A DNA stretch of 64,000 nucleotides from an uncultured Spartobacteria bacterium. GTDB lineage: Bacteria > Verrucomicrobiota > Verrucomicrobiia > Chthoniobacterales > Chthoniobacteraceae. Location: the NCBI GenBank assembly GCA_903901425.1, contig CAIURC010000038.1:1-64000 (forward strand), written 5' to 3'. Positions 55,089 through 63,874 of the stretch are shown piece after piece. Both the position numbers and the translations under genes were made by a program. Below the pieces are notes generated by a model that saw nothing but the letters and a program-made list of their open reading frames with translations, was not told where the DNA came from and made no database searches. Position 1 is the first letter of the stretch. Every line of letters begins with the position of its first letter.

Positions 55089-56161
55089 GAACCGTTGTTT
55101 TTCGAACAGGAAGCCTTGGGGACACCGTGTGTGCAGTCCCGGCTTTCCGGGCGCTGAGGCGTCAGTTTGAGGGGGACGAGTTGGTGCTGCTCCATGACAG
55201 CCCTTGGCGGGGTCGGGTGAGTGCAGCTGAAGTGGTTCGCGGTCTTGGGGTGTTTGACCGTCTGGTGGGATACCGGTCTGGCAGGGGCTGGGTTTCGCGC
55301 GTGGATCTTGCGTTGCGTGTGCGCGAACTGAAGCCTGACCGCGTTGTTTGTCTGCCCCAGCGAATGGAGCAGTGGCAGAGTCTGCTCCGGAAGAAGAGGT
55401 TTTTGGAGATTCTTGGGGTTCGCGAAGTGCTTGGTTTTTCAGATCCCAGACAGATCAACGGGGCCGGTTTGACCGAATCCCGGAGATTGCTGGCCTTGCT
55501 GGCGATCGAGGGGCTGTGTTCGGAGTACCTTGGGTACGGTTTTCCGGTGAACAGTCTGGCGTCTGGCAGGGTGTCGGAGTGGATGGCAGTGCGACGGCAG
55601 GATCGGCGTGTGGTGGTTTTTTGCGGTGGGGGCAAAACTCCTTCGCAGCGGTGGAGTTTGAACCGGTACGGGGAGTTGCTTCGGGAGTTGGTGGAGCGTC
55701 ACGGGGTGTTCGTGGTGGGGGTGGGGACCGCGCGGGAAAGGGAACAGGCGGTTCCGGAGGTGCTCGAGCGAGTGCCAGGCATGGAGTGGATGCCGGCAGG
55801 ATGGAGCGTCTTGGAGATGCTGGAGTTGATGCGGGGTGCGGATTTGTACGTGGGCAACGACACCGGACCCATGCACGTTGCCGCAGCCATGGGGTGTCCG
55901 GTGTTTGCGGTGGTCAGTGCGCGCAATGTGCCGGGAGCGTGGGATCCAGACGTGGAGCCCCGGTGCGTGCTCCGGTTACAGATGGAGTGCGAGGGATGTT
56001 TTCTTGAGGAATGCCGGTTTCCTGGGCAGCCCTGTCTGGACGGAATTGGGCTGGAGTATGCCCGGCATGAGTTGCAGGGGTTTGTGGAGGGGCGGAGCCT
56101 GCTTGGACCTGGAGAGGGGCGGGGCGGGGTCTGGGGACGGAGGAAGGAGGCGGGCTGCTAA
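55085..56161 (+). CDS. Glycosyltransferase family 9 (heptosyltransferase-like)
   Basis: This roughly 358-residue GT-B protein belongs to the ADP-heptose:LPS heptosyltransferase family. The start FRTGSLGDTVCAVPAFRALRR and the C-terminal donor-binding motif VGNDTGPMHVAAAMGCPVFA (about 255) are typical; CGGGKTPSQRWSLNRY also fits. The acceptor is unknown, and in glycan clusters such proteins often use other sugars. Its ATG overlaps the membrane protein stop; the amidotransferase gene follows in 2 bp. Confidence 0.88.
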   Translation: MRTVVFRTGSLGDTVCAVPAFRALRRQFEGDELVLLHDSPWRGRVSAAEVVRGLGVFDRLVGYRSGRGWVSRVDLALRVRELKPDRVVCLPQRMEQWQSLLRKKRFLEILGVREVLGFSDPRQINGAGLTESRRLLALLAIEGLCSEYLGYGFPVNSLASGRVSEWMAVRRQDRRVVVFCGGGKTPSQRWSLNRYGELLRELVERHGVFVVGVGTAREREQAVPEVLERVPGMEWMPAGWSVLEMLELMRGADLYVGNDTGPMHVAAAMGCPVFAVVSARNVPGAWDPDVEPRCVLRLQMECEGCFLEECRFPGQPCLDGIGLEYARHELQGFVEGRSLLGPGEGRGGVWGRRKEAGC

Positions 56162-56163
56162 CC

Positions 56164-58008
56164 ATGTGCGGGATTGGTGGCATCCTTTTTGGAAAGGCTC
56201 GGGTGGAGAATGCGGTGGATCGTGCGCACCGGATGCAGAAGGTGTTGCGTCCGCGGGGGCCGGATGCAGAGGGGTTTGAGGAGTTGAAATGCGGGGTGCT
56301 GGTGCACACCCGTCTTGCAGTTCAGGACTTGAGCGTTGCGGGGGCGCAGCCGATGGGGAGCGGACGGTGGCGGATTGTGTTCAATGGAGAGGTCTACAAT
56401 TTCCGCTCGCTCCGCAGGGAGTTGGAGCGGACCGGGGTCCGTTTTGAATCGGAGAGCGACACGGAGGTGGTGTTGCGTATTTTTGAGTCCGAAGGCGTTG
56501 CGGGGCTGAGGCGGTTGCGGGGGATGTATGCGTTTGCGGCATTGGAGGTGGGAACGGGGCGTTGTTATCTGGTGCGCGACCCGCTGGGGATCAAGCCGCT
56601 GTACTATGCGGTGGCCGGCGGTGCGCTGGTTTTTGCTTCGGAGTTGAAGGCGGTAATGGCGTCGGGATTGGTGGAGCCGCGTGCGGATCCCGACGGGGTA
56701 TGCGGTTTTTTTCTGGCGGGTTCGGTGCCTGAGCCATCGACGTTGGTGGAAGGGGTGAGGATGTTGCGGGCCGGGCACTGGTTGAAGTGGGAGTGCGGCG
56801 GGGTGGAGGAGGTCAGCCACTGGAGGTTGGAGGTGGAGGAGTCGGATGTGGGTTGGGGAGCGGCCGTGGAGCGGGCGCGTGGTGCGCTCCGGGAGACTGT
56901 GGAGCGGCATTTGGTGAGCGATGTTCAGCCGGGGTTGTTTTTGAGCGGGGGCCTGGATTCGGCGGCGGTGCTGGCAATGGTGCATGGGCTGGGGGGGCGT
57001 GGAATGCGGACATTTTCGATGCGTTTTTCTGAGGAGGGGTACGACGAGGGGGGACTTGCGCTGAAGAGCGCGCAGCGTTTTGGAGCGGAGCATTCCGAGT
57101 GGGAGATTAGCCCTGCCGAGGCGCTGGAAATGTTTGAGGAATACATGGGCGTGATGGACCAGCCCACGATTGACGGGTTTAACACCTTTGTGGTGAGCCG
57201 GTTTGCGCGGCGAAGCGGCGTGAAGGTGGCGCTTTCAGGGATTGGCGGGGACGAGGTGTTCGGGGGGTATCCCTCATTCAAGTGGGTTCCTTTCCTTGTG
57301 CGGACAGGCCTGTGGGCCAGTCGCAGCGCTGGGCTGGGGAGATGGATGGGAGGACAACTCCGCCGGAGGGGCGGAGGGCGGTGGGCGCGGCAGGGGGAGT
57401 TTCTTTGCGGAAAACCCAGTCTGGAGCGGGCGTACGGGGCGTTCCGCGGGATTTTTCTGCAATCCGAGGCTTTGGATTGGACCCGTCGACTGTGTGGAGG
57501 GCGTCTGGGGGCGGTTTTTGGGGATGACTCCTGGATGTTGGAGAGGCAGGTGGGCCCTGTGGATGTGGGCCGGATGGAGGTGGAACGGTATCTGCGCAAC
57601 CAATTGCTGAGGGACAGCGATGTTTTCAGCATGGCCTCCGGCGTGGAATTGCGGACGCCTCTGGTGGACCGGACATTCATGGAGGCGCTTGCAGCGATTC
57701 CTGCCCGCTGGCGGTTTGCGCCAAAGAAGAGGCTGCTTCAGGCGGCAGTCCCTGAAATTCCCGAGGCGGTTTTGAAGGGGGTAAAGCGGGGGTTTTCGTT
57801 TCCGTACGCTGCGTGGTTGAAGCGGGAATGGTCCGGGGTGTTTGTGGAGAGCGAGAAATACTGGAGTGGCCTCGGGTTTGGGGATGTGTCCCGCCGGAGT
57901 TGGTTCCAGCGGTGGGCGCTGGCGGTTCTGAGGGAGAAGCTGAATGGGCTGGGAGTTGTTCCCGAATTGGTGTCAGGCTCTGCCGTGTCCGCCCCGAATC
58001 CCCCATGA
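56164..58008 (+). CDS. asnB: Asparagine synthase (glutamine-hydrolysing) family protein
   Basis: This 614-residue enzyme joins a class II glutaminase domain (Cys2 in MCGIGG, RGPDAEG, NGEVYN) to a synthetase domain with the PP-loop FLSGGLDSAAV (about 260) and GIGGDEVFGGYPSF. The motifs are intact, so it should use glutamine and ATP to make an amide. In exopolysaccharide clusters such proteins often amidate uronic acids rather than make free asparagine, which is my preferred reading. The stop overlaps the next glycosyltransferase (ATGA). Confidence 0.88.
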   Translation: MCGIGGILFGKARVENAVDRAHRMQKVLRPRGPDAEGFEELKCGVLVHTRLAVQDLSVAGAQPMGSGRWRIVFNGEVYNFRSLRRELERTGVRFESESDTEVVLRIFESEGVAGLRRLRGMYAFAALEVGTGRCYLVRDPLGIKPLYYAVAGGALVFASELKAVMASGLVEPRADPDGVCGFFLAGSVPEPSTLVEGVRMLRAGHWLKWECGGVEEVSHWRLEVEESDVGWGAAVERARGALRETVERHLVSDVQPGLFLSGGLDSAAVLAMVHGLGGRGMRTFSMRFSEEGYDEGGLALKSAQRFGAEHSEWEISPAEALEMFEEYMGVMDQPTIDGFNTFVVSRFARRSGVKVALSGIGGDEVFGGYPSFKWVPFLVRTGLWASRSAGLGRWMGGQLRRRGGGRWARQGEFLCGKPSLERAYGAFRGIFLQSEALDWTRRLCGGRLGAVFGDDSWMLERQVGPVDVGRMEVERYLRNQLLRDSDVFSMASGVELRTPLVDRTFMEALAAIPARWRFAPKKRLLQAAVPEIPEAVLKGVKRGFSFPYAAWLKREWSGVFVESEKYWSGLGFGDVSRRSWFQRWALAVLREKLNGLGVVPELVSGSAVSAPNPP

Positions 58009-59186
58009 AGGTTCTGCATGTCATTCCCTCAATTGCCCCGGTGCACGGGGGGCCCAGTGCTGCTCTGCCGGTGATGGCAGCGGCGTTGGAGCGCGCTGGC
58101 GTGGACGTGGACGTGGTGACCACCGATGACGCAGGTCCCGGACGTCGGTTTGCAGGCATTGGATCCGGTTGGGTCGATGAGTCTTGGGGACGGTGCCGGT
58201 ACTTTCCAAAGCAGACGGATTTTTACAAAGTGTCCGTGCCCATGTTGCTCTGGCTGCTGCGGCACGTCCCGGATTACGATGCGGTCCATGTGCACGGTTT
58301 GTTCTCCTTTCCGAGTACCGCTGGAGCGTTTGCGGCGCGCGTCCGCGGGGTGCGGTATTTTGTGAGGCCGCTCGGCGTTTTGAATCAGTGGGGGCTTCGC
58401 AACCGGCGGCGCTGGCTGAAGCGGGTTTCCATGGAGTTGCTGGAGTTGCCGCTTTTGGCGGGAGCCGCGGCAGTGCAGTACACCACACGTCAGGAGGAGA
58501 TGGAGGCGCGTCTTTCCGGCGTTTCAGCCCGCGGGGTTGTGGTTCCCATCGGCCTTGATCTGGAGACTTACCGGCCTTGTAGAAATCCGGAAGATTTCGG
58601 ATTTTTTTTTCCGCAACTCTCCGGCAGCAGGGTCGTCCTTTTTCTTTCAAGACTCGACCGGAAGAAAGGTCTTGAGGTGTTGCTTGAGGCGTTTGCCCGA
58701 CTGCGGACGGGGGAACCCGATGTCCGGTTGCTGGTGGCTGGGGACGGTGAACCCGCTTATGTAGAGAGCCTCATGCGACGGGCGGAAACGCTGGGCCTCG
58801 GCGAAACCGTTTTGTGGGCAGGTTTTTTGGAAGGCGGTGCCAAGATTGCAGCGTTGCAGGGGGCGCGGGTTTACTGTCTGCCCTCGTACTCCGAGAATTT
58901 TGGGATTGCTGCAGTGGAAGCGATGGCTTGTGGGATTCCATGCGTGTTTACGCCGGGGGTTGGGATTGCGCGGGAGGCGGAGTTGGCTGGTGCGGCGTTG
59001 GTGGTTCCTGCGGAGAGCAGGCGGTTGGAGGAGGCGCTGGGGAGTTTGTTGAGGAGTCCAAGGAGGGCAATGGAGATGGGGGAGCAGGCGCGCTGGATGG
59101 TGGAGCGGGAGTACTCGATGGCTGGGATGGGGGCGGGGTTGAAGGCGATGTACTGCGGGGAAAACCTTGGGGAGGTGCCTGCGTGA
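58005..59186 (+). CDS. Glycosyltransferase family 4
   Basis: This 393-residue GT4 enzyme begins MKVLHVIPSIAPVHGGPSAA, the typical GT4 nucleotide-sugar transferase start. It continues through FLSRLDRKKGLEVLLEAFARL to PSYSENFGIAAVEAMACGIPC (the EX7E motif). The stretch from the first motif to GLDLETYRP is continuous and well conserved. It overlaps the amidotransferase stop (ATGA) and the next gene start (GTGA). Confidence 0.92.
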   Translation: MKVLHVIPSIAPVHGGPSAALPVMAAALERAGVDVDVVTTDDAGPGRRFAGIGSGWVDESWGRCRYFPKQTDFYKVSVPMLLWLLRHVPDYDAVHVHGLFSFPSTAGAFAARVRGVRYFVRPLGVLNQWGLRNRRRWLKRVSMELLELPLLAGAAAVQYTTRQEEMEARLSGVSARGVVVPIGLDLETYRPCRNPEDFGFFFPQLSGSRVVLFLSRLDRKKGLEVLLEAFARLRTGEPDVRLLVAGDGEPAYVESLMRRAETLGLGETVLWAGFLEGGAKIAALQGARVYCLPSYSENFGIAAVEAMACGIPCVFTPGVGIAREAELAGAALVVPAESRRLEEALGSLLRSPRRAMEMGEQARWMVEREYSMAGMGAGLKAMYCGENLGEVPA

Positions 59187-59989
59187 ATGGGTCCGGTTTT
59201 CTGGGGCGGGTCACCGCGGTGGTGTTGACCTGGGAAGAGGAGGCCAACCTTGGACGGACCCTCACCATGTTGGGGGGCATGAACCGTGTGCTGGTGATCG
59301 ACAGCGGCAGCGGGGATGGTACGCGCACGGTGGCCGAGGGTTTTCCTGCGGTAGATTTTGTAGTCCGTTCCTTTGACACGTTTGAGCGCCAGTGGAATTA
59401 CGCGCTGGACCTTGTAGAGACGGAATGGGTTTTGGCTTTGGACGCGGACTATGTTTTGAGTCCGGAATTGCGAGCGGAACTGGAGTCGCTCGACCCGTTT
59501 GCCGATTGGGCCGGGTACGAGGCGGGATTTGAGTACTGGCTTTGGGGGCAAAAGCTCCGGGGGAGCTTGTACCCGCCCAAGGTGATTCTTTTTCGAAAGG
59601 GAGCCGGAGTTTTTGAGCAGGACGGTCATGCCTATCGGCTGCGTTTGGAGGGCCGGCAGGGATTCCTTGCAGGCCGTGTACGGCACGATGACCGGAAACC
59701 ATTGGAACGGTGGTGGAAAGCGCAGTGGCGGTACGCCGGGGAGGAAGCGGCAAAGCTGGATGGTGCTGGGTGGGGAGAATTGAGTTGGGCGGACCGGGTG
59801 CGTCGTCTGGGGTTTTTGGCCCCATGGCTGGTGTTCGGCTACACGCTGATAGGGAAGGGAATGATTTTTGGTGGAGTGGCGGGTTGGGGGTATGTGCTTC
59901 AGCGGACTCTGGCCGAAATGGTTCTGTCGTTGCGGTTGGTCGAGAGGCGTGCTGCGGGGATGGGCGGGAGGGAAACCCCACCGTGTTGA
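59183..59989 (+). CDS. Glycosyltransferase family 2
   Basis: This 268-residue GT-A enzyme starts at a GTG that overlaps the upstream stop (GTGA). It shows the GT2 pattern VTAVVLTWEEEANLGRTL, VIDSGSGDGT, and the metal-binding ALDADYVLS (DxD). The size and the RQWNYALD stretch fit the WaaE/KdtX-type core glycosyltransferases. The C-terminal part has a possible amphipathic membrane-binding helix (APWLVFGYTLIGKGM). It ends 7 bp before the carbamoyltransferase gene. Confidence 0.88.
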   Translation: MNGSGFLGRVTAVVLTWEEEANLGRTLTMLGGMNRVLVIDSGSGDGTRTVAEGFPAVDFVVRSFDTFERQWNYALDLVETEWVLALDADYVLSPELRAELESLDPFADWAGYEAGFEYWLWGQKLRGSLYPPKVILFRKGAGVFEQDGHAYRLRLEGRQGFLAGRVRHDDRKPLERWWKAQWRYAGEEAAKLDGAGWGELSWADRVRRLGFLAPWLVFGYTLIGKGMIFGGVAGWGYVLQRTLAEMVLSLRLVERRAAGMGGRETPPC

Positions 59990-59996
59990 GGCTGTT

Positions 59997-61733
59997 ATGA
60001 CGACGATCCTTGGCATCAATGCGTACCATGGGGATTCAGCGGTTGCTCTGGTCCGGGATGGGGAACTGATCGCGGCCTGCGAGGAGGAGCGCTACAACCG
60101 GATCAAGCACTGGGCCGGATTCCCCGGGGAATCGGTGCGACGGTGCCTGGAGATTGCCGGGATAGGGATCGGGGACGTGGACCATGTGGCACTCTCGTTC
60201 GATCCGGGGGCAAACTTGCTCCGAAGGCTGTGGCACCTTGGAACGCATCCCGGAATTTGGGGTCGTGTCAGGGGCCGTTTGTCTCGCCAAGGCAGGGGGC
60301 TGGGTGTGTCAGGGAGACTGGCGGAGGTGTGCGGGGTGGAGCGGGTCCATGCGCGGGTCCACCGGGTGGAACATCATCGGGCGCATCTGGCCAGCGCGTT
60401 TCTGGTGAGTGGCTGGGAGGAAGCGGCTGTGCTTTCGGTGGACGGGATGGGGGACTTTACGAGCACCGTTCTCGCAGGCGGTGTTGGAAGTCGGATCCGG
60501 GAGTACGGGAGAGTGTATCACCCCCATTCGCTGGGGCTTCTCTACAATGCCGTGACTTTGTTTCTGGGGTTCCCTGCGTATGGGGACGAATACAAGGTCA
60601 TGGGACTCGCCCCGTATGGTGTTCCCGAGCAGTTGGAGGTGTTCGAGCGGATGGTGCGTCCAGCGGGGAACGGCTTTGAATTGGACCTGCGTTATTTCCG
60701 GCACCATCGGGAAGGGATTGCAATGTCGTGGGACGGCGGGGTGCCTTTGGTGGAGCCGTTCCACAGCGCCCGGATGGAGCAGGAACTGGGGCCGCCGCGG
60801 CTTCCGGGCGAGCCGATCACGGTCAGGCACGAGAACATTGCCGCATCGCTGCAGGCAGTGACGGAAAAGATGCTCTTTCACGTGCTGCGTCGGCTCCACG
60901 CACTGAACCCGGTTCCGCGTCTGTGTCTGGCCGGCGGGGTGGCGATGAATTCGGTTGCGAACGGCAAGATTGTGGAAAACACGCCGTTCCGGGAGGTGTA
61001 TGTGCCGGCCGGGGCTGCGGACAACGGGACGGCGATCGGTGCGGCATTTCACGTTTGGAACCGTGTGCTGGGCGGAGAACGCCGGTTCCGTCTCAGGCAT
61101 GGGTACTGGGGGGACGCGGTTGGGGAGGTGGAGGTTGAAACGGCGGTGAAGAGTGCAGGGGTGCGTGGGGAGCGGTTGCCGGAGAACGAGTTGGTGGGGC
61201 GGGTGGTGGAAGCGCTGGTAGAGGGGCGCGTGGTCGGCTGGTTCCAAGGGCGGATGGAGTTTGGGGCAAGGGCGCTGGGGAACAGGTCGCTGCTTGCGGA
61301 TCCGCGCCGGACCGACATGCGGGAATTGATCAACCTGCGTATCAAGTTCCGGGAGAAGTTCAGGCCGTTTGCCCCGAGTGTTTTGTCGGAACGTGCGGGG
61401 GAATGGTTTGAGGAAGTCCAGGACTCGCCCGTGATGGAAAAAGTGCTGGTGGTCAGGCCGGAGAAGCGCGGGTTGATTCCTGCGGTGGTGCACGTGGACG
61501 GGACCGGCCGGCTGCAGACGGTGGAGAAGGCGACGAACCCTCTCTACCACCGCTTGATCGAAGCGTTTGAGGAGCAGACGGGAGTGCCAATGGTGTTGAA
61601 CACGTCCCTCAACGAAAACGAGCCGATTGTCCAGACGGCGGAACAGGCGATTGCTTGTTTCATGAGGACGGAAATGGATGTGCTGGTGATTGGCCGTTGG
61701 TGGATGGAGCGCGGTCGCGTGGGCATGGTTTGA
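59997..61733 (+). CDS. Carbamoyltransferase (NodU/CmcH family)
   Basis: This roughly 578-residue enzyme transfers a carbamoyl group from carbamoyl phosphate to a hydroxyl of its substrate. The start LGINAYHGDSAVAL, the VEHHRAHLASAF motif (about 122-133), SVDGMGDFTST, and the late FQGRMEFGARALGNRSLLADPR motif are intact. In Nod-factor and antibiotic pathways family members carbamoylate sugars, so here a sugar of the surface polymer is the likely target. An ATG at 59997 gives the normal start. It lies between two GT2 genes. Confidence 0.93.
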   Translation: MTTILGINAYHGDSAVALVRDGELIAACEEERYNRIKHWAGFPGESVRRCLEIAGIGIGDVDHVALSFDPGANLLRRLWHLGTHPGIWGRVRGRLSRQGRGLGVSGRLAEVCGVERVHARVHRVEHHRAHLASAFLVSGWEEAAVLSVDGMGDFTSTVLAGGVGSRIREYGRVYHPHSLGLLYNAVTLFLGFPAYGDEYKVMGLAPYGVPEQLEVFERMVRPAGNGFELDLRYFRHHREGIAMSWDGGVPLVEPFHSARMEQELGPPRLPGEPITVRHENIAASLQAVTEKMLFHVLRRLHALNPVPRLCLAGGVAMNSVANGKIVENTPFREVYVPAGAADNGTAIGAAFHVWNRVLGGERRFRLRHGYWGDAVGEVEVETAVKSAGVRGERLPENELVGRVVEALVEGRVVGWFQGRMEFGARALGNRSLLADPRRTDMRELINLRIKFREKFRPFAPSVLSERAGEWFEEVQDSPVMEKVLVVRPEKRGLIPAVVHVDGTGRLQTVEKATNPLYHRLIEAFEEQTGVPMVLNTSLNENEPIVQTAEQAIACFMRTEMDVLVIGRWWMERGRVGMV

Positions 61734-61768
61734 CGGGGGAACCCGTTTTTGTGAGGATTGCGGGTGTC

Positions 61769-62689
61769 ATGGACGTGACCGTCATTGTCTGCACGCACAA
61801 TCCGAGGAAAGACTACCTCGAGCGGGTGATGCAGGGGTTGAAGGATCAAAGTCTGGAACGTGGGCGTTGGGAGTTGTTGGTGGTGGACAACGCATCCAAG
61901 GAACCTGTCTGCGAGAGGCTGAACCTCGACTGGCATCCTGGGGGGAGATGTGTCCGGGAGGAACGTCTGGGGTTGACCGAAGCCCGTTTGCGCGGGATCC
62001 GGGAGTCCCGCGGGGAGTTGTTGGTTTTCGTGGACGACGACAACGTCCTTGGGCCGGGATACCTTGAGACGGCGTTGCATCTGGGAAAAGACTGGACACG
62101 GATTGGCGTGTACGGGGGAGGCATTCGTCCAGAGTTTGAGCATGCGCCACCGGAGCGAGTCCGGCCCTACCTCGGGCATCTTGCTCTGAGAGAGGTGGAA
62201 AAGCCAAGGTGGTCCAATCTCCCCACGGCTTCGGATTCTGAGCCTTGGGGGGCCGGGTTGTGCATCCGGAGAAGGGTTGCGGAAGCGTATGTGGCCTACA
62301 GTCTCGAGAAACCAAACCGGCTGAGTGACCGTCGCGGCACGCAACTCGACAGCGGTGGCGACACGGAAATCTGCATGGTGGCGCTTGGTGCGGGTTGGGG
62401 GATGGGTGTTTTTCCGGAATTGCAGATCACGCACCTGATCCCGGCCTGCCGCTTGGAGGAGTCATACCTTCTCCGGTTGGTGGAAGGATTGGAGTTTTCT
62501 TGGGCCCTGATCGGACATCGTTTCCGAGGGACGCACCTGCGCAGCGGATGGACCGTGGGCGGGTTGCTCCGTTTTTTGCGGGACTGGATCGGAAGCTCCG
62601 GTTTGGAAAGAAAAATGTGCTTGGCCCGGTTCCGTGGGAGAGAGCGGGCATGTCGCGAGTTGGCGCGGGCTAGGGATTTTAGTCTTTGA
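61769..62689 (+). CDS. Glycosyltransferase family 2
   Basis: This 306-residue GT-A enzyme begins MDVTVIVCTHNPRKDYLERV and keeps VVDNAS and the DxD-type VFVDDDNVLGPGY. A later GAGLCIRRRVAEAY and the GDTEICMVALGAGW motif match GT2 enzymes. The C-terminal 60 residues are basic and lie beyond the core. An in-frame GTG at 61751 is possible. It follows the carbamoyltransferase by 35 bp. Confidence 0.9.
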   Translation: MDVTVIVCTHNPRKDYLERVMQGLKDQSLERGRWELLVVDNASKEPVCERLNLDWHPGGRCVREERLGLTEARLRGIRESRGELLVFVDDDNVLGPGYLETALHLGKDWTRIGVYGGGIRPEFEHAPPERVRPYLGHLALREVEKPRWSNLPTASDSEPWGAGLCIRRRVAEAYVAYSLEKPNRLSDRRGTQLDSGGDTEICMVALGAGWGMGVFPELQITHLIPACRLEESYLLRLVEGLEFSWALIGHRFRGTHLRSGWTVGGLLRFLRDWIGSSGLERKMCLARFRGRERACRELARARDFSL

Positions 62690-62821
62690 GCCAAAAACCG
62701 TATGGGGATTCGGATGATTCAGAGAGATTCGGAGAGGGTGGGGATCTGGGGGCCGGGGGAAGGTGGGCGCAGGCGTGATTGCATGGGTTTGACAGGCAAC
62801 AAGTGCATTTGAGGAAAGCGC

Positions 62822-63811
62822 ATGGGACTGAATCTTTTCTACCGAGAGCCTGACCCGGACCGCTGGATAAAGTGGGACCGGTATCCCAGGAGCCTGGTTC
62901 GCCGTTGGATTCGCGGGCCGCGCCGGATTGGCGGGCAGGAACGGGTGTGGATGAATCTGAAGGCAGGCTTGCGTAGACTCGGAGTGGACTTTCGGGAGAA
63001 CGATTTTCGGCATGCACGGAGGAATCCCGAAGAGCCCGTGGGAATTGTCGGCAAATCCTGCGTTCTGGATCAGATGCGTTGGGAAAACCCGATTCTGTTC
63101 GGGGCCTCGGTGATGTCTCATCCTTTGGAGGATCCGGATCTGATGAGGCGTCTGCCGGTGCGGCGGATTCTGGTGCCCGGGGAATGGATGAGGCGGATGT
63201 GCGAGCCGTTCTGGGGCGGGGGGGTGCAGGTTTGGCCCGTGGGCATCGACACGGATCGGTGGATGCCTGCGCCTGGGCGAGCCAAAGATCTGGATGTGCT
63301 TGTTTACAACAAGGTGCGTTGGGAGAATGACCGCTACGAGGCGGAGTTGCTTGAACCGATTCGGAAGGAATTGAGGCACCGGCGGCTCCGTGTGGCAGAG
63401 ATTCGGTACGGGAGCTACCGGGAGGAGGAGTTCATGGAAGTTTTGAAACGAGCGAAGTCGATGGTGTTTGTCTGCGAGCACGAGACTCAGGGGCTCGCCT
63501 ATCAAGAGGCGCTGTCGGCAGGAGTTCCCGTGCTGGCGTGGGACCGCGGCGGCGAGTGGCGTGATCCGGCCTACCACCCGGACCGTGTGCGTTTTGGTCC
63601 TGTTAGTTCTGTTCCCTACTGGAGCGCGGAATGTGGGGAGAAGTTTTGTGGCGTGGAGGATTTCCGCGAGATTTTAGAGGTCTTCTGGAAGGGAGTGGGG
63701 GGGGGAAGATATGATCCCAGAGGGTATGTGGTGCGAAATTTGGGTTTGAAGGAGTGCGCTGCGGAGTACCTTCGGCACTGGGAAGAATCTTTCGGAGGAG
63801 CGCTGCCGTGA
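62822..63811 (+). CDS. Glycosyltransferase, GT-B-like
   Basis: This 329-residue protein has a GT-B-type C-terminal domain: WPVGIDTDRWMP, VLVYNKVRWENDRY and the EX7E-like CEHETQGLAYQEALSAGVPV. The N-terminal half is short and its role is unclear. The ATG has a GAGGAAAG ribosome site. The 132 bp upstream contains a TTGACA hexamer, but no matching -10 was seen. It ends 63 bp before the last gene. Confidence 0.8.
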   Translation: MGLNLFYREPDPDRWIKWDRYPRSLVRRWIRGPRRIGGQERVWMNLKAGLRRLGVDFRENDFRHARRNPEEPVGIVGKSCVLDQMRWENPILFGASVMSHPLEDPDLMRRLPVRRILVPGEWMRRMCEPFWGGGVQVWPVGIDTDRWMPAPGRAKDLDVLVYNKVRWENDRYEAELLEPIRKELRHRRLRVAEIRYGSYREEEFMEVLKRAKSMVFVCEHETQGLAYQEALSAGVPVLAWDRGGEWRDPAYHPDRVRFGPVSSVPYWSAECGEKFCGVEDFREILEVFWKGVGGGRYDPRGYVVRNLGLKECAAEYLRHWEESFGGALP

Positions 63812-63874
63812 GCAACCTCAGGGGTGCCGGGTGTGTTTTCGCCAGTCGTGTTGTGCTGAACTTGGACTGAACCT

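Noticed and set aside
62760-62821. TTGACA hexamer as an operon-internal promoter
   Set aside because: No matching -10 at normal spacing was found; a chance hexamer is likely.
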